A stretch of DNA of 64,000 nucleotides from Flavobacteriaceae bacterium (GCA_028284005.1 JANQSO010000005.1:248001-312000), one strand, 5' to 3'; numbered from the stretch's first letter, positions 27,469-36,706 are shown. A program made the numbers and translations. Notes: generated by a model not told the origin, from the letters alone.

Positions 27469-27822
27469 ATGGGAAAGAAAAAGATCAATGAACCTGCGAA
27501 TGAGCAAGGTGACTCTGCTTCAAAGATAGAGGCCATTAAGAACCTCATCTTTGGAGAAAACATAGAACAATACGATAGTGAGTTTACTACCCTCAAAAAA
27601 GACATTGCAAAGAAAAAGGAATTACTTGAAAATTACATAGATGAAGTTCGCAATGAGCTTATGCAATCTATCGACTCCCTAAGTACAGATGTAAACATTC
27701 GCATTACAGATCTTGAAGATGCCGTAAATGCAAAGACCGAAGCGCTTACCGAAGAAAAAGTTGACCGCGAAGAATTAGGAAAGCTCCTTATAACTCTCGG
27801 AGAAAAAATTAGCGCTAAATAA
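27469..27822 (+). CDS. Small coiled-coil protein of the GTPase cluster
   Basis: A 117-residue cytoplasmic protein with no recognised domain. Residues 20-117 are almost wholly helical with heptad-type spacing (IEAIKNLIFGENIEQYDSEF, then LKKDIAKKKELLENYIDEV and a later DLEDAVNAKTEALTEEK). There is no signal peptide or membrane segment. The next gene starts 18 bases after its stop. It opens a run of four collinear genes ending with a hybrid histidine kinase, so a scaffold or adaptor role is possible, but this is inferred from position alone. Confidence 0.6.
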   Translation: MGKKKINEPANEQGDSASKIEAIKNLIFGENIEQYDSEFTTLKKDIAKKKELLENYIDEVRNELMQSIDSLSTDVNIRITDLEDAVNAKTEALTEEKVDREELGKLLITLGEKISAK

Positions 27823-27840
27823 TACTTTTAAAATTTGGTG

Positions 27841-28665
27841 ATGCTGGATGAAGAAGAAAAATTACAACTTCTTAGAGATATTCTGTTAATTGATGACAGA
27901 GAGGTGGCCCGTGCAGTAAACCAACGCCTGGACACTATCACCGAACTACTTGAAAAAAGGGATAAGCTTTCAGAAAAGGTAGACCCTATTATCGATGAAA
28001 AATTAAACGCTTTTATTGCCGAAATCCCTGTTACTTTAGGCCCCACCATCACCAAAGCTCTTAAAGAGCAAATTGAAAGTTCAAAAGAACAGGTTGTAGA
28101 AGCTTTATACCCTATTATGGGTAAAATGATAAAGCGATACATACAAAACGAGATACAATTGCTTTCGGAAAATGTGAATAGAAAGGTTAACAATGCCTTT
28201 TCATTTAGTTCAATTAAACGCCGGCTGCAAGCCCGTTTCTCCGGTGTAAAAGAGAGTGACCTGGTGTTAAGTGAATTAGACGAACCACAGATCAACGAAA
28301 TATTTGTAATCCAAAAAGGTTCGGGAATTCTTTTAGGTAATCACAGTACTACCGCTACTGTAGACAAAGATATGGTTTCCGGAATGTTAACCGCCATTAA
28401 AAGCTTTGTTGAAGATGCTTTTGAAGGGGGAAATCAAAACCTGGAAGCTATAGAATATGAATTATACAAAATTCACATTCAAAATTTTCATAGTTACTAT
28501 ATCGCAGTCGTTGCATCAGGTAACTATACGCGTGCTTTTGAAAATAAGATTGAAAATAAATTATTAAAACTCTCCAATCGACTTTCTCCACAGATTTCCT
28601 CTTTAAAAAAAGAGAAAGTTGATCATATTTTAAAAAATTCTTTAGACAATGGAGTCTTTAAATAA
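27841..28665 (+). CDS. Protein with helical N-terminus and possible roadblock/longin-like C-terminus
   Basis: A 274-residue protein of unassigned family. The N-terminal ~140 residues are helical and charged (LLRDILLIDDREVARAVNQR, TLGPTITKALKEQIES). The last ~120 residues alternate strands and helices: INEIFVIQKGSGILLGNHS, then a helix VSGMLTAIKSFVEDAFEGG, then LEAIEYELYKIHIQNF and YYIAVVASGN. That order (two strands, helix, strands, helix) resembles the roadblock/longin fold of GTPase-activating partners such as MglB. The Ras-like GTPase gene next door makes that plausible. In-frame TTG (27835) and GTG (27838) precede the chosen ATG. Confidence 0.55.
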   Translation: MLDEEEKLQLLRDILLIDDREVARAVNQRLDTITELLEKRDKLSEKVDPIIDEKLNAFIAEIPVTLGPTITKALKEQIESSKEQVVEALYPIMGKMIKRYIQNEIQLLSENVNRKVNNAFSFSSIKRRLQARFSGVKESDLVLSELDEPQINEIFVIQKGSGILLGNHSTTATVDKDMVSGMLTAIKSFVEDAFEGGNQNLEAIEYELYKIHIQNFHSYYIAVVASGNYTRAFENKIENKLLKLSNRLSPQISSLKKEKVDHILKNSLDNGVFK

Positions 28666-28755
28666 AAGGCTTTTTATAGAAGTTTGCTGTAGTGGCATGA
28701 ATATTGAAAAGAATAGTGGTATCTTGCCCCTTGAATTCTTCAGGTATAGGAGGGC

Positions 28756-28784
28756 TTGAAATAGATTTCAATTAAATAATTTTG
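28756..28784 (+). promoter_or_regulatory. Bacteroidota-type promoter for the Ras-like GTPase gene
   Basis: TTG (28756-28758), 18 bases, then TAATTTTG (28777-28784): close to the Bacteroidota TTTG-N19-TAnnTTTG consensus. It lies 14 bases before the first GTPase start codon in a 132-base gap, giving a predicted start site near 28791 and a very short leader. Confidence 0.5.
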
Positions 28785-28797
28785 TGATTGTTAAAAA

Positions 28798-29289
28798 ATG
28801 ATAATGGCCCGATCTAAAAAAATTGTATTACTTGGTCACTTTGGAGTTGGTAAAACCAGCTTGGTACGACGCTATGTGGATAGTCTTTTTAGTGAAGACT
28901 ACCTGGTTACAGTTGGAGTTCACGTAAAGAAAAAAGATATTGATCTCAATGGCGAGACCATTTCACTTATCATCTGGGATATTGAAGGAAACAGCGCTAT
29001 ATCCAAAGCCAGAAAATCATATCTGCTGGGATCTCACGGATTCATATACGTCTTTGATGTAACACGCCCCGAAACCTTTGAAAACATTGGCGCTGAAATT
29101 GCCTATTTAAAAAAAGAATACTCTAATGTTCCTTTCAGTATTGCCGGAAATAAAGTGGATCTAATGCAAGCTCAAAGCTTAAAGGATTTCTTTGAAAAAG
29201 AAGAATTTAAGGATTGTATTTTTACCAGTGCCAAGGAAGGTGAAAACGTAGAGAAAATATTCTTCGATATTGCTAAGCAAATGATATAA
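28798..29289 (+). CDS. Ras/Rab-like small GTPase
   Basis: A 163-residue stand-alone GTPase of the Ras/Rab superfamily. The motifs are clear: G1 LLGHFGVGKTSLVRRYV (about 11-27), a switch I Thr in YLVTVGVHV, G3 IIWDIEGNS, G4 AGNKVDLM and G5 FTSAKEGEN. The eukaryotic catalytic Gln after the G3 Gly (WDTAGQE) is Asn here, so intrinsic hydrolysis may be slow and a GAP may be needed. No C-terminal lipidation Cys is present. It lies between the possible roadblock-like protein and the hybrid kinase (1 base to the latter). Start could be ATG 28798 or 28804. Confidence 0.85.
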   Translation: MIMARSKKIVLLGHFGVGKTSLVRRYVDSLFSEDYLVTVGVHVKKKDIDLNGETISLIIWDIEGNSAISKARKSYLLGSHGFIYVFDVTRPETFENIGAEIAYLKKEYSNVPFSIAGNKVDLMQAQSLKDFFEKEEFKDCIFTSAKEGENVEKIFFDIAKQMI

Positions 29290-29290
29290 T

Positions 29291-30805
29291 ATGGAATTTG
29301 CAAACATCAAAAATGATATTTATAATTCTAAGATTCAAGTTGTTGAATTGAATAGAAAAGGTATTGTACTGGAAAGTGAAGATACTGTCTTTCCAATACC
29401 CAGGAAAAAGCCCATCACTGCGACACATCCCTTTTTTATTGGGATTGAACCACTATTACCTCAAATAACCGAAAAAACACACTTCCCCTGTGTTAATTTA
29501 GACATCGCTTCAAAGCTACTTATTGTAGATGTGGATATTATCCCTAATGAAGACAAGGTATATCTTCTTATTTTCGATTTTACAGAACACTACAAAGATT
29601 CTCACCCTTTAGTACAGGAAAAAAATGAAGCATCTATTGCCAAAAACAAGCTTGCTTTTGAGAGGCAGTTACTAATTGCCAAAGAAGAGTTTAAAAATAA
29701 GTTCCTGTCTAACCTTAATCATGAAATAAGAAATCCTCTGAACAGCCTTTTGGGATTTATGGATGTTTTAAGGAAAACCAAATTAACCTATGAGCAAAAA
29801 GAGGCTCTCAATGTGATGCACGAAACGGGAATGCATATTAAAATACTCATGGATGACCTGTTGGATATCTCAAGAATTGAGAAAGGAATTACAGACATCA
29901 AAAACGTTCCTTTTAGTATAAATAAGTCTCTTCACAGCCTTACCAGGCATTTTAGCTTAAAAAACAATGACGAAGATACTGGCCTTCATCTCAAAATACA
30001 CAAAGATGTTCCCGTAAGAGTTTTGGGAGATCCCACAAGGCTCAATCAAATACTATTTAATTTATTGGAAAACGCCTTCAGGAACACCAAAGAAGGAACA
30101 ATTTCCGTGGAGGCGCTCCTAAAAGAAAAGAAAGGGAAAAAAGTATACATCACTTTTATCGTTAAAGATACCGGCTCAGGGATTTCAAAAGATAATCTGT
30201 TTAAGGTTTTTGATTCCTACATGCAATTGGAATTAGACAAAATTAAACCGCTGGGAGAAGGATTGGGCCTTAGAATTGTTAAAGAACTCACCGGTTTATT
30301 GGGTGGATCCGTAACGGTGGACAGTACTTTGGGAGAAGGCTCTTCTTTTAATGTTACCCTCCCTTTTGAAATAAGACCCAAAGCTCATAAAAAAAGTAAG
30401 ACAGTGCCCAAAGGGACCGGTATTGTGCTCAGTAAACGTATTCTAATTGTTGAAGATGACGAAATAAACCAGATGCTTTTTATGAAAACCTTTATCAATA
30501 ATGAAAAGGCCTTCTATATTGAAATTGCACAAAGTGGAGAGCAGGCAATAGACCTGTTGAACAAAAAGAAATACGATCTGGTCATTACAAAGATGAGACT
30601 TCCGGATATGGATTCCTCAGATATTATATATCACTTACGAAAAAACAGTGATTTAAATCTAAGAGAGCTCCCTGCCCTGGTAGTAAGCGGTAGAACAATG
30701 GTCGAGGAACAGAAAAAAGTAAAAGAATCTGGCGCTACTTCTTTTTTAAGTAAACCATATTCCAAAAAAGAGTTATTTAAAGAAATTAGTGCCTTACTGG
30801 ATTAA
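29291..30805 (+). CDS. Hybrid histidine kinase with degenerate receiver domain
   Basis: A 504-residue soluble sensor kinase. An N-terminal ~100-residue PAS-like part is followed by a coiled-coil linker, then HisKA (NKFLSNLNHEIRNPLNSLLG, His144) and HATPase (LNQILFNLLENAFRNTKEG, KDTGSGISKDNLFKVFDSY, GEGLGLRIVKELTGLLGG). The C-terminal receiver (382-504) keeps the acidic pocket (IVEDDEIN, residues 388-390) and the Lys of FLSKPYSK (489), but the phosphoacceptor position reads ITKMRLPDMD, with Lys434 (30590-30592) instead of Asp. The receiver therefore cannot be phosphorylated normally and may bind or lock the kinase. It starts 1 base after the GTPase stop. Confidence 0.88.
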   Translation: MEFANIKNDIYNSKIQVVELNRKGIVLESEDTVFPIPRKKPITATHPFFIGIEPLLPQITEKTHFPCVNLDIASKLLIVDVDIIPNEDKVYLLIFDFTEHYKDSHPLVQEKNEASIAKNKLAFERQLLIAKEEFKNKFLSNLNHEIRNPLNSLLGFMDVLRKTKLTYEQKEALNVMHETGMHIKILMDDLLDISRIEKGITDIKNVPFSINKSLHSLTRHFSLKNNDEDTGLHLKIHKDVPVRVLGDPTRLNQILFNLLENAFRNTKEGTISVEALLKEKKGKKVYITFIVKDTGSGISKDNLFKVFDSYMQLELDKIKPLGEGLGLRIVKELTGLLGGSVTVDSTLGEGSSFNVTLPFEIRPKAHKKSKTVPKGTGIVLSKRILIVEDDEINQMLFMKTFINNEKAFYIEIAQSGEQAIDLLNKKKYDLVITKMRLPDMDSSDIIYHLRKNSDLNLRELPALVVSGRTMVEEQKKVKESGATSFLSKPYSKKELFKEISALLD

Positions 30806-30810
30806 AGGAA

Positions 30811-31236
30811 CTATCTCCTATTTAAAAGATAGCGATAATCCTCAAGGTCAAGACCTCCCTGATAAATATCTATAGAGCGTTTGATCAATTTTTCTGCCAG
30901 TTTTTCAGAATACCCTAAACCAATAGCGTATTTTTCAATTAAAGAGCGTTCGTCATCATCAATAATATGATCTGCGAAAATCATTTCAAACAGATCATGC
31001 ATCCGCTCCAGGCGCTTATCTGCAGAATTTGGAGGATTGATAGGGTATTTGGAAGGATTTTTAAGCACTTCCGTATACTCAGATTCGTCTATATTCAGTT
31101 TTCTGGCAAAACGCTTTAACATGGTTTCTTCCACTTCATTCAAGGTTCCATCAACTGAAGCTATACTGGCAATTGATGCAAAATGACCAAGATTTCTTTT
31201 GTGTTCTCCGCTTTCGAATAAATCTGTAAATGACAT
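30811..31236 (-). CDS. TerB-like protein
   Basis: A 141-residue cytoplasmic helical protein of the TerB/tellurite-resistance fold: HFASIASIASVDGTLNEVEE (about 18-37), the acidic metal-like site, then MLKRFARKL and a second motif FADHIIDDDERSLIEKYAIG (about 90-109). The repeated short D-x-x-x-x-x-E elements match the pseudo-repeat of TerB. There are no other ter genes nearby, so it is best described by fold. It is convergent with the hybrid kinase, with 5 bases between the stops. Confidence 0.8.
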   Translation of the reverse strand: MSFTDLFESGEHKRNLGHFASIASIASVDGTLNEVEETMLKRFARKLNIDESEYTEVLKNPSKYPINPPNSADKRLERMHDLFEMIFADHIIDDDERSLIEKYAIGLGYSEKLAEKLIKRSIDIYQGGLDLEDYRYLLNRR

Positions 31237-31363
31237 AGTATAATTTTATACTGCAAATATAAAACTAGTATTTATTTTTTCGTTGAATTTCCCTGGGAAA
31301 AAACACTTTTGATAAAGTTTTCCTTTTCCAAGAAAAATCCGTTAAAAACATTAACTTGAAAAC

Positions 31364-32509
31364 ATGATTTCCAATAAAAAACAACTATTTGGTTTGCCCG
31401 AAGGAGTTACGTATCTCAATGGGGCCTATATGTCCCCTCAACTAAGGTCTGTTGAAAGAATTGGTATTGAAAACCTCCAAAGAAAAGCTACTCCATTTTT
31501 AATTTCTGAAAATGATTTCTTTTCAGAAAAAATAATTCTGAAGAAGCGGTTTGCAAGGTTAATTGATGCAACAGATCCGGAATATATTGCAATTATTCCT
31601 TCCGTTTCTTATGGAATTGCAACAGCCATAAAGAACATCTCTTTTAAAAAAGGAGATGAGATTATAGTATTAGAAGAACAATTTCCCAGTAATTACTATT
31701 CATGGAAGCAATTGGAAAATGAAAAAGCTGCAATTGTAAAAATCATCAAAGCTCCACCCATTGCCAAAGATAGGGCACAACGTTGGAATGAAAGTATCAT
31801 CAACGCCATTTCCACCAAGACAAAAGTAGTTGCTATGCCCTATGTTCATTGGGCCGATGGAACTATTTTTAATCTACAGGCTATTAGAAAACGTACCAAC
31901 GATGTAGGTGCCTATCTAATTATTGATGGCACCCAAAGTGTTGGTGCCCTGCCTTTTTCTGTAACAAAAATTCAACCTGACGCTTTAATTTGCGGTGGTT
32001 ATAAATGGCTATTGGGAGCCTATGGCCTGGGAGTTGCATATTATGGCGAAAAATTTCATCACGGAACCCCTATAGAGAATAATTGGATGAATCGTGAGGG
32101 AAGTAACAACTTCTCGAAACTGGTAAAGTACAATGAGAACTTCAGGCCAAAAGCTGCACGTTACGATGTAGGTGAATCGAGTAATTTTATTCTCACTCCA
32201 ATGCTCTCCGAGTCCATTAGACAATTATTGGAATGGACTCCTAATGCAATTCAGGAATATTGCAGGAGTATCACCGAAGATGCTTTAAAAAACCTTCCTG
32301 CCAATGCATATTTTGTAGAAAATTCTCTTTTTAGAGCGCATCATTTGTTTGGGATCTATATAACAAATGGAAAACCGGTTGAAGAATTGAAGAAGGATAT
32401 TTTGGCTAAGAATATTTATGTTTCTTATCGCGGAGATGCTATTCGGGTGGCGCCCAATGTTTATAACACTAAGGAAGAAATAGAAAAACTTATTTCTTGT
32501 TTCATTTAA
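31364..32509 (+). CDS. PLP-dependent class V aminotransferase-fold protein
   Basis: A 381-residue pyridoxal-phosphate enzyme of the class V (cysteine desulfurase/isopenicillin N epimerase-like) fold. It shows VTYLNGAYMSPQLRSVERIG, the cofactor Asp and following DGTQSVGALPFSV, and the Schiff-base Lys in ALICGGYKWLLGAYGLGVAY (about 206-225). A Cys in the flexible loop as in true IscS/SufS is not evident, so desulfurase activity is doubtful. Substrate is unknown. It stands alone before mfd. Confidence 0.83.
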   Translation: MISNKKQLFGLPEGVTYLNGAYMSPQLRSVERIGIENLQRKATPFLISENDFFSEKIILKKRFARLIDATDPEYIAIIPSVSYGIATAIKNISFKKGDEIIVLEEQFPSNYYSWKQLENEKAAIVKIIKAPPIAKDRAQRWNESIINAISTKTKVVAMPYVHWADGTIFNLQAIRKRTNDVGAYLIIDGTQSVGALPFSVTKIQPDALICGGYKWLLGAYGLGVAYYGEKFHHGTPIENNWMNREGSNNFSKLVKYNENFRPKAARYDVGESSNFILTPMLSESIRQLLEWTPNAIQEYCRSITEDALKNLPANAYFVENSLFRAHHLFGIYITNGKPVEELKKDILAKNIYVSYRGDAIRVAPNVYNTKEEIEKLISCFI

Positions 32510-32522
32510 AATATTGCTACAC

Positions 32523-32530
32523 TATATTTG
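32523..32530 (+). promoter_or_regulatory. Candidate -7 promoter element for mfd
   Basis: TATATTTG exactly matches TAnnTTTG and ends 6 bases before the mfd ATG at 32537. A start site ~7 bases downstream would fall at or next to the ATG, so mfd mRNA could be leaderless or nearly so. No well-spaced TTTG is seen upstream. Confidence 0.4.
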
Positions 32531-32536
32531 CCTTCC

Positions 32537-35500
32537 ATGAGCAAAGCTCTTGTTTCTTCACTTTTTGCACAGTCTTCGAACATTCGAAAACTAGGGAATG
32601 CTATTGCCAATTCTGAAAAAGATATTTGTATTTCGGGGGTGGTCGGGTCTGCTGTTTCCCTGGTAATCGCCGAGACTTTTAAGCAGTCACAGTTACCTTT
32701 TCTGTTAATTCTAAATGATAAAGAAGAAGCCGCTTATCATCTCAACGACCTCGAAAATTTATTGGGTGACCAAAATGTACTTTTCTATCCGGGCAGCTAC
32801 CGGCGCCCATATCAAATTGAAGAAACAGACAATGCCAATGTATTGTTGCGCTCTGAAGTATTGAACCGGATAAACTCACGAAAAAAGCCGGCTCTCATTG
32901 TTACCTATCCCGAAGCATTATTTGAAAAAGTTGTTACCCGTAAAGAGTTAGAAAAAAATACTTTAAAAATATCTGTGAATGACGAACTATCCATTGATTT
33001 TGTAAATGAAGTGCTTTTTGCTTACAATTTTAAGCGTACAGATTTTGTTACCGAGCCGGGTGAATTCTCAGTCCGGGGTGGAATTTTAGACGTATTTTCT
33101 TTTAGTAACGATATCCCCTATCGCATTGAATTCTTTGGAGATGATGTGGATAGCATTAGAACATTCGATGTAGAAACACAACTATCCTTAGAGCAGGTAA
33201 AAAAGATCTCCATTATTCCAAATGTGGAAAACAAAATGATGGAAGAAAGCAGGGAGAGCTTCTTAAAATATATTGCTTCAAAAACCGTGATCTTCTTAAA
33301 AAATGAGGAGCTTTTAAGCAGTAGTATCGAAAAGCTATTTAAAAAAGCGGTTCATGCCTTTAACGAAACAAAAGGAGAGGTTAAAATGAATGAGCCTGCC
33401 GAGTTATTTTGTACTTCTTCATTACTTTTAGAACAACTTTCTGCATTTACATCTATTAAGTTAAGCAATAGTAGTGTTTCAATGTCTAATTGCAATATTA
33501 CGTTTAATACAAAACCACAGCCTTCTTTTAATAAGCAATTTAATTTACTTATTGAAAATTTAAATGCCAACGTATCGAAAGGTTATACCAATTACGTTTT
33601 TTGTAGCAGTGAACAACAGGCAAAACGGTTTCACGATATTTTTGAAGATGCCCAACAAAGAGTAGAACAATTTGAAACGGTTGTATTCCCTTTGTACCAA
33701 GGTTTTATAGATCATGAAAACAAGAATGTATGCTATACCGATCATCAAATCTTTGAACGTTATCACAAATTTCAGCTTAAAAACGGTTATGCCAAAAAAC
33801 AGGCTATTACGCTTAAAGAACTAACAAATCTTGAAAAAGGCGATTATGTAACCCATATTGACCATGGGATAGGAAAGTTTGGCGGCCTTCAAAAAATTGA
33901 TGTGGAAGGAAGACAACAAGAAGCCATTAAGTTGATCTATGGAGAACGTGATATCCTGTACCTCAGCATTCATTCACTACACAAGATCTCAAAATACAAT
34001 GGTAAAGACGGTGCAATTCCAAAGATCTACAAGTTAGGCAGTGCTGCCTGGAAAAAATTAAAGCAAAGAACAAAGACCCGTGTAAAAGAAATTGCTTTCA
34101 ACCTTATTGAGCTCTATGCAAAGCGCCGCCTGCAAAAGGGGTTTGCTTATGACCCGGATTCATATTTGCAGCTTGAACTCGAATCTTCTTTTATATACGA
34201 AGATACTCCGGACCAGATCACCTCAACTGAAGACGTTAAGCGTGATATGGAGAGTGAACGGCCCATGGACCGGTTGGTGTGTGGCGACGTAGGCTTTGGA
34301 AAAACCGAAGTTGCAGTTCGTGCTGCTTTTAAAGCTGTGGATAATGGAAAACAGGTTGCAGTCCTTGTTCCTACAACTATTTTGGCTTTTCAGCATCACA
34401 AAACTTTTTCGGAGAGGCTTGCCGAAATGCCTGTAAATGTAGATTATCTTAATCGTTTTCGTACGGCAAAAGAACGTAGGATTATACTGGAAGACCTTAA
34501 AAGCGGTAAGCTCGATATTGTAATTGGAACACATCAATTGGTAAATAAATCGGTAGAATTCAAAGATCTTGGTCTGCTAATTATAGACGAAGAACAAAAA
34601 TTTGGAGTGGCAGTTAAGGATAAGCTAAAGACCATTAAAGAAAATGTGGACACACTTACACTAACTGCAACCCCTATTCCCAGAACGCTTCAGTTTAGCT
34701 TGATGGCAGCCCGGGATCTGTCCGTCATCACTACACCTCCACCTAACCGCTATCCGGTAGAGACCAATGTAATCAGGTTTTCCGAAGAAACTATTCGTGA
34801 TGCCATTCGGTATGAGATCTCACGAGGCGGGCAAGTCTTCTTTGTGCACAATCGTATTGAAAATATTAAGGAAGTTGCCGGAATGATCCAACGATTGGTT
34901 CCGGATGCTAAAATTGGGATCGGCCACGGACAAATGGAAGGAAAAAAACTAGAACAATTGATGCTCGCTTTTATGAACAATGAATTTGACATTCTGGTTT
35001 CCACTACTATTATTGAAAGCGGACTGGATGTTCCTAATGCTAATACTATTTTTATTAATAATGCCAATAACTTTGGCTTGTCAGACCTACACCAAATGCG
35101 GGGCCGTGTAGGACGAAGCAATAAAAAAGCTTTTTGTTATTTTATAACTCCTCCGTATTCTGCCATAACCGATGATGCCAGAAAAAGAATTACTGCTTTA
35201 GAGCAATTCAGTGAATTAGGCAGTGGGCTAAATATTGCTATGAAAGATCTGGAAATTAGAGGTGCAGGAGATCTGTTGGGTGGCGAGCAAAGTGGTTTTA
35301 TTAATGAAATTGGCTTTGAAACCTACCAAAAAATATTAGCAGAAGCTATTGATGAATTAAAAGAAAAAGAATTTAAAGATCTATATGCCGGTACCGAACA
35401 TGAAAAAAAGGGCTTTGTAAAGGAAACTGTGATCGATACTGATTTTGAGCTCCTGTTCCCGGACAATTATGTAAACAATATTACAGAAAGATTGAACCTT

Positions 35501-35881
35501 TATACCAAATTAAATGAGTTAAAGGATGAAATGGAGCTTCAAACATTTGAAAAAGACCTTACAGATCGTTTTGGAGCGTTACCAAAGCAGGTAGTAGACC
35601 TTCTTAACAGTGTTCGTATTAAATGGATAGCCCTTGCAATGGGTCTGGAGCGTGTGGTAATGAAAAAAGGAAAGTTAGTAGGATACTTTGTGAGTGATCA
35701 ACAGAGCCCATTTTATCAAAGCGAAGCATTTGGAAATGTACTCCGGTATGTACAAAACAACTCTCATGCTGTAAAAATGAAAGAAAAGCAAACACGCAAC
35801 GGGCTTCGGTTATTGCTAACTTTTGAAAACATCTCTTCTGTAGATATTGCTTTAGATTCCTTAAAAAGCTTTTTGGCATAG
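32537..35881 (+). CDS. mfd: Transcription-repair coupling factor
   Basis: Mfd removes RNA polymerase stalled at lesions and recruits UvrA. It is 1114 residues. The N-terminal UvrB-homology part has FYPGSYRRPYQIEETDNANVL and PGEFSVRGGILDVFSF. The RNA polymerase-interacting CarD-like domain follows at ~430 (KGDYVTHIDHGIGKFGGLQK). The translocase has Walker A RLVCGDVGFGKTEVAVRAA, DEEQKFGVAVKDKLK (DEExQ) and LTLTATPIPRTLQFSLMAARD, then the helicase C part with MRGRVGRSNKKAFCYFIT. The C-terminal TRCF domain is present. I start at the ATG at 32537; three residues from a TTG at 32528 are unlikely given the promoter overlap. Confidence 0.97.
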   Translation: MSKALVSSLFAQSSNIRKLGNAIANSEKDICISGVVGSAVSLVIAETFKQSQLPFLLILNDKEEAAYHLNDLENLLGDQNVLFYPGSYRRPYQIEETDNANVLLRSEVLNRINSRKKPALIVTYPEALFEKVVTRKELEKNTLKISVNDELSIDFVNEVLFAYNFKRTDFVTEPGEFSVRGGILDVFSFSNDIPYRIEFFGDDVDSIRTFDVETQLSLEQVKKISIIPNVENKMMEESRESFLKYIASKTVIFLKNEELLSSSIEKLFKKAVHAFNETKGEVKMNEPAELFCTSSLLLEQLSAFTSIKLSNSSVSMSNCNITFNTKPQPSFNKQFNLLIENLNANVSKGYTNYVFCSSEQQAKRFHDIFEDAQQRVEQFETVVFPLYQGFIDHENKNVCYTDHQIFERYHKFQLKNGYAKKQAITLKELTNLEKGDYVTHIDHGIGKFGGLQKIDVEGRQQEAIKLIYGERDILYLSIHSLHKISKYNGKDGAIPKIYKLGSAAWKKLKQRTKTRVKEIAFNLIELYAKRRLQKGFAYDPDSYLQLELESSFIYEDTPDQITSTEDVKRDMESERPMDRLVCGDVGFGKTEVAVRAAFKAVDNGKQVAVLVPTTILAFQHHKTFSERLAEMPVNVDYLNRFRTAKERRIILEDLKSGKLDIVIGTHQLVNKSVEFKDLGLLIIDEEQKFGVAVKDKLKTIKENVDTLTLTATPIPRTLQFSLMAARDLSVITTPPPNRYPVETNVIRFSEETIRDAIRYEISRGGQVFFVHNRIENIKEVAGMIQRLVPDAKIGIGHGQMEGKKLEQLMLAFMNNEFDILVSTTIIESGLDVPNANTIFINNANNFGLSDLHQMRGRVGRSNKKAFCYFITPPYSAITDDARKRITALEQFSELGSGLNIAMKDLEIRGAGDLLGGEQSGFINEIGFETYQKILAEAIDELKEKEFKDLYAGTEHEKKGFVKETVIDTDFELLFPDNYVNNITERLNLYTKLNELKDEMELQTFEKDLTDRFGALPKQVVDLLNSVRIKWIALAMGLERVVMKKGKLVGYFVSDQQSPFYQSEAFGNVLRYVQNNSHAVKMKEKQTRNGLRLLLTFENISSVDIALDSLKSFLA

Positions 35882-35957
35882 AATTTCCCAGGGTTATTTT
35901 TAAAAAGCCCGGTTAACTAATTTTAACTAGCTTTACTGTAAATAGATAATTAGATGT

Positions 35958-36701
35958 ATGTCATTCTTCAATAGTAAAAATTCAGATTTTTATAAGGAAT
36001 CTTCATTGCTGAAGGTTTCGGATCTTGTATCCTGGAAGAGAAGCCGAAATGTCTATAATTTTGAAAGACTTCCCGAGAAAGCCATTATCTCTATAAAAAA
36101 AGACCCTTATTCCAAAATAGTTTCTCCATTTACAAAAAAAGCAAAGGGCATCAATGGTGTCCATTATATATATAAATCCAAGGTCCTGTTATGCTCGGAG
36201 TTTGGCTCCGGTGCTCCTGCCATGTTAATGCTTCTGGAGGAACTTAGAGAACTTGGTGTTAAACAATTTATTTTTATTGGTGTTGCGGGAATATTAGATA
36301 ATTCTGTTAAAGAAAAGCAGGCTTCTATCATCTCAACTGTTTACTCATCTTCAGGGTCTTCTTTCTTTTATACAGATAGTGAAAAGATTGATTGTTATGA
36401 TCATAAATGGTTTGAAAGAATAAAGAATGCCTGTGATCTTAAGGAAAATATCGCATGGAGTACAGACTGCCCCTTTAGAGAAGTTCCTTCCCTGCTTAGT
36501 TACTACAGGTCCAGGGATTGTGCTTTGGTGGAAATGGAAAGTGCTGCGGTCTATTCGTTTTCTCAATTCTACAAAGTTTCAGCACTATGTATTTTAATAG
36601 GCGCGGACCATTTAACTTCTTCTCAATGGAAAGCTCCTGTTAATGTATCCCGTTTATTAGAGGTTCAGCAAAAATTAGTCTCTCAACTTATTAATCTATA
36701 A
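35958..36701 (+). CDS. Nucleoside phosphorylase family protein
   Basis: A 247-residue enzyme of the purine/uridine phosphorylase (PNP_UDP) fold, which cleaves nucleosides with phosphate. Visible features are LLCSEFGSGAPAMLMLLEEL (phosphate-side Gly-rich loop), QFIFIGVAGILDNSVKEKQA, and the ribose/base site ALVEMESAAVYSFSQFYKVS with the E-M-E motif (about residues 194-197). The Asp in the ILIGADHLTSSQW segment is in the position of the purine-interacting acid. It is the first gene of the glycan-type island, 5 bases before the GT2 gene, so a role in nucleotide-sugar salvage is possible. Confidence 0.8.
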   Translation: MSFFNSKNSDFYKESSLLKVSDLVSWKRSRNVYNFERLPEKAIISIKKDPYSKIVSPFTKKAKGINGVHYIYKSKVLLCSEFGSGAPAMLMLLEELRELGVKQFIFIGVAGILDNSVKEKQASIISTVYSSSGSSFFYTDSEKIDCYDHKWFERIKNACDLKENIAWSTDCPFREVPSLLSYYRSRDCALVEMESAAVYSFSQFYKVSALCILIGADHLTSSQWKAPVNVSRLLEVQQKLVSQLINL

Positions 36702-36706
36702 TTTAT

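Noticed and set aside
31364-32509. Assignment as a cysteine desulfurase (SufS/IscS)
   Set aside because: The fold and Schiff-base Lys match, but no clear catalytic Cys loop is visible and there are no suf/isc genes nearby.
35881-35957. A GGG/CCC-flanked TTTTTAAAAA segment after mfd
   Set aside because: The stem would be mostly A-T with a tiny loop and no T-run after it, so it is not supported as a terminator.
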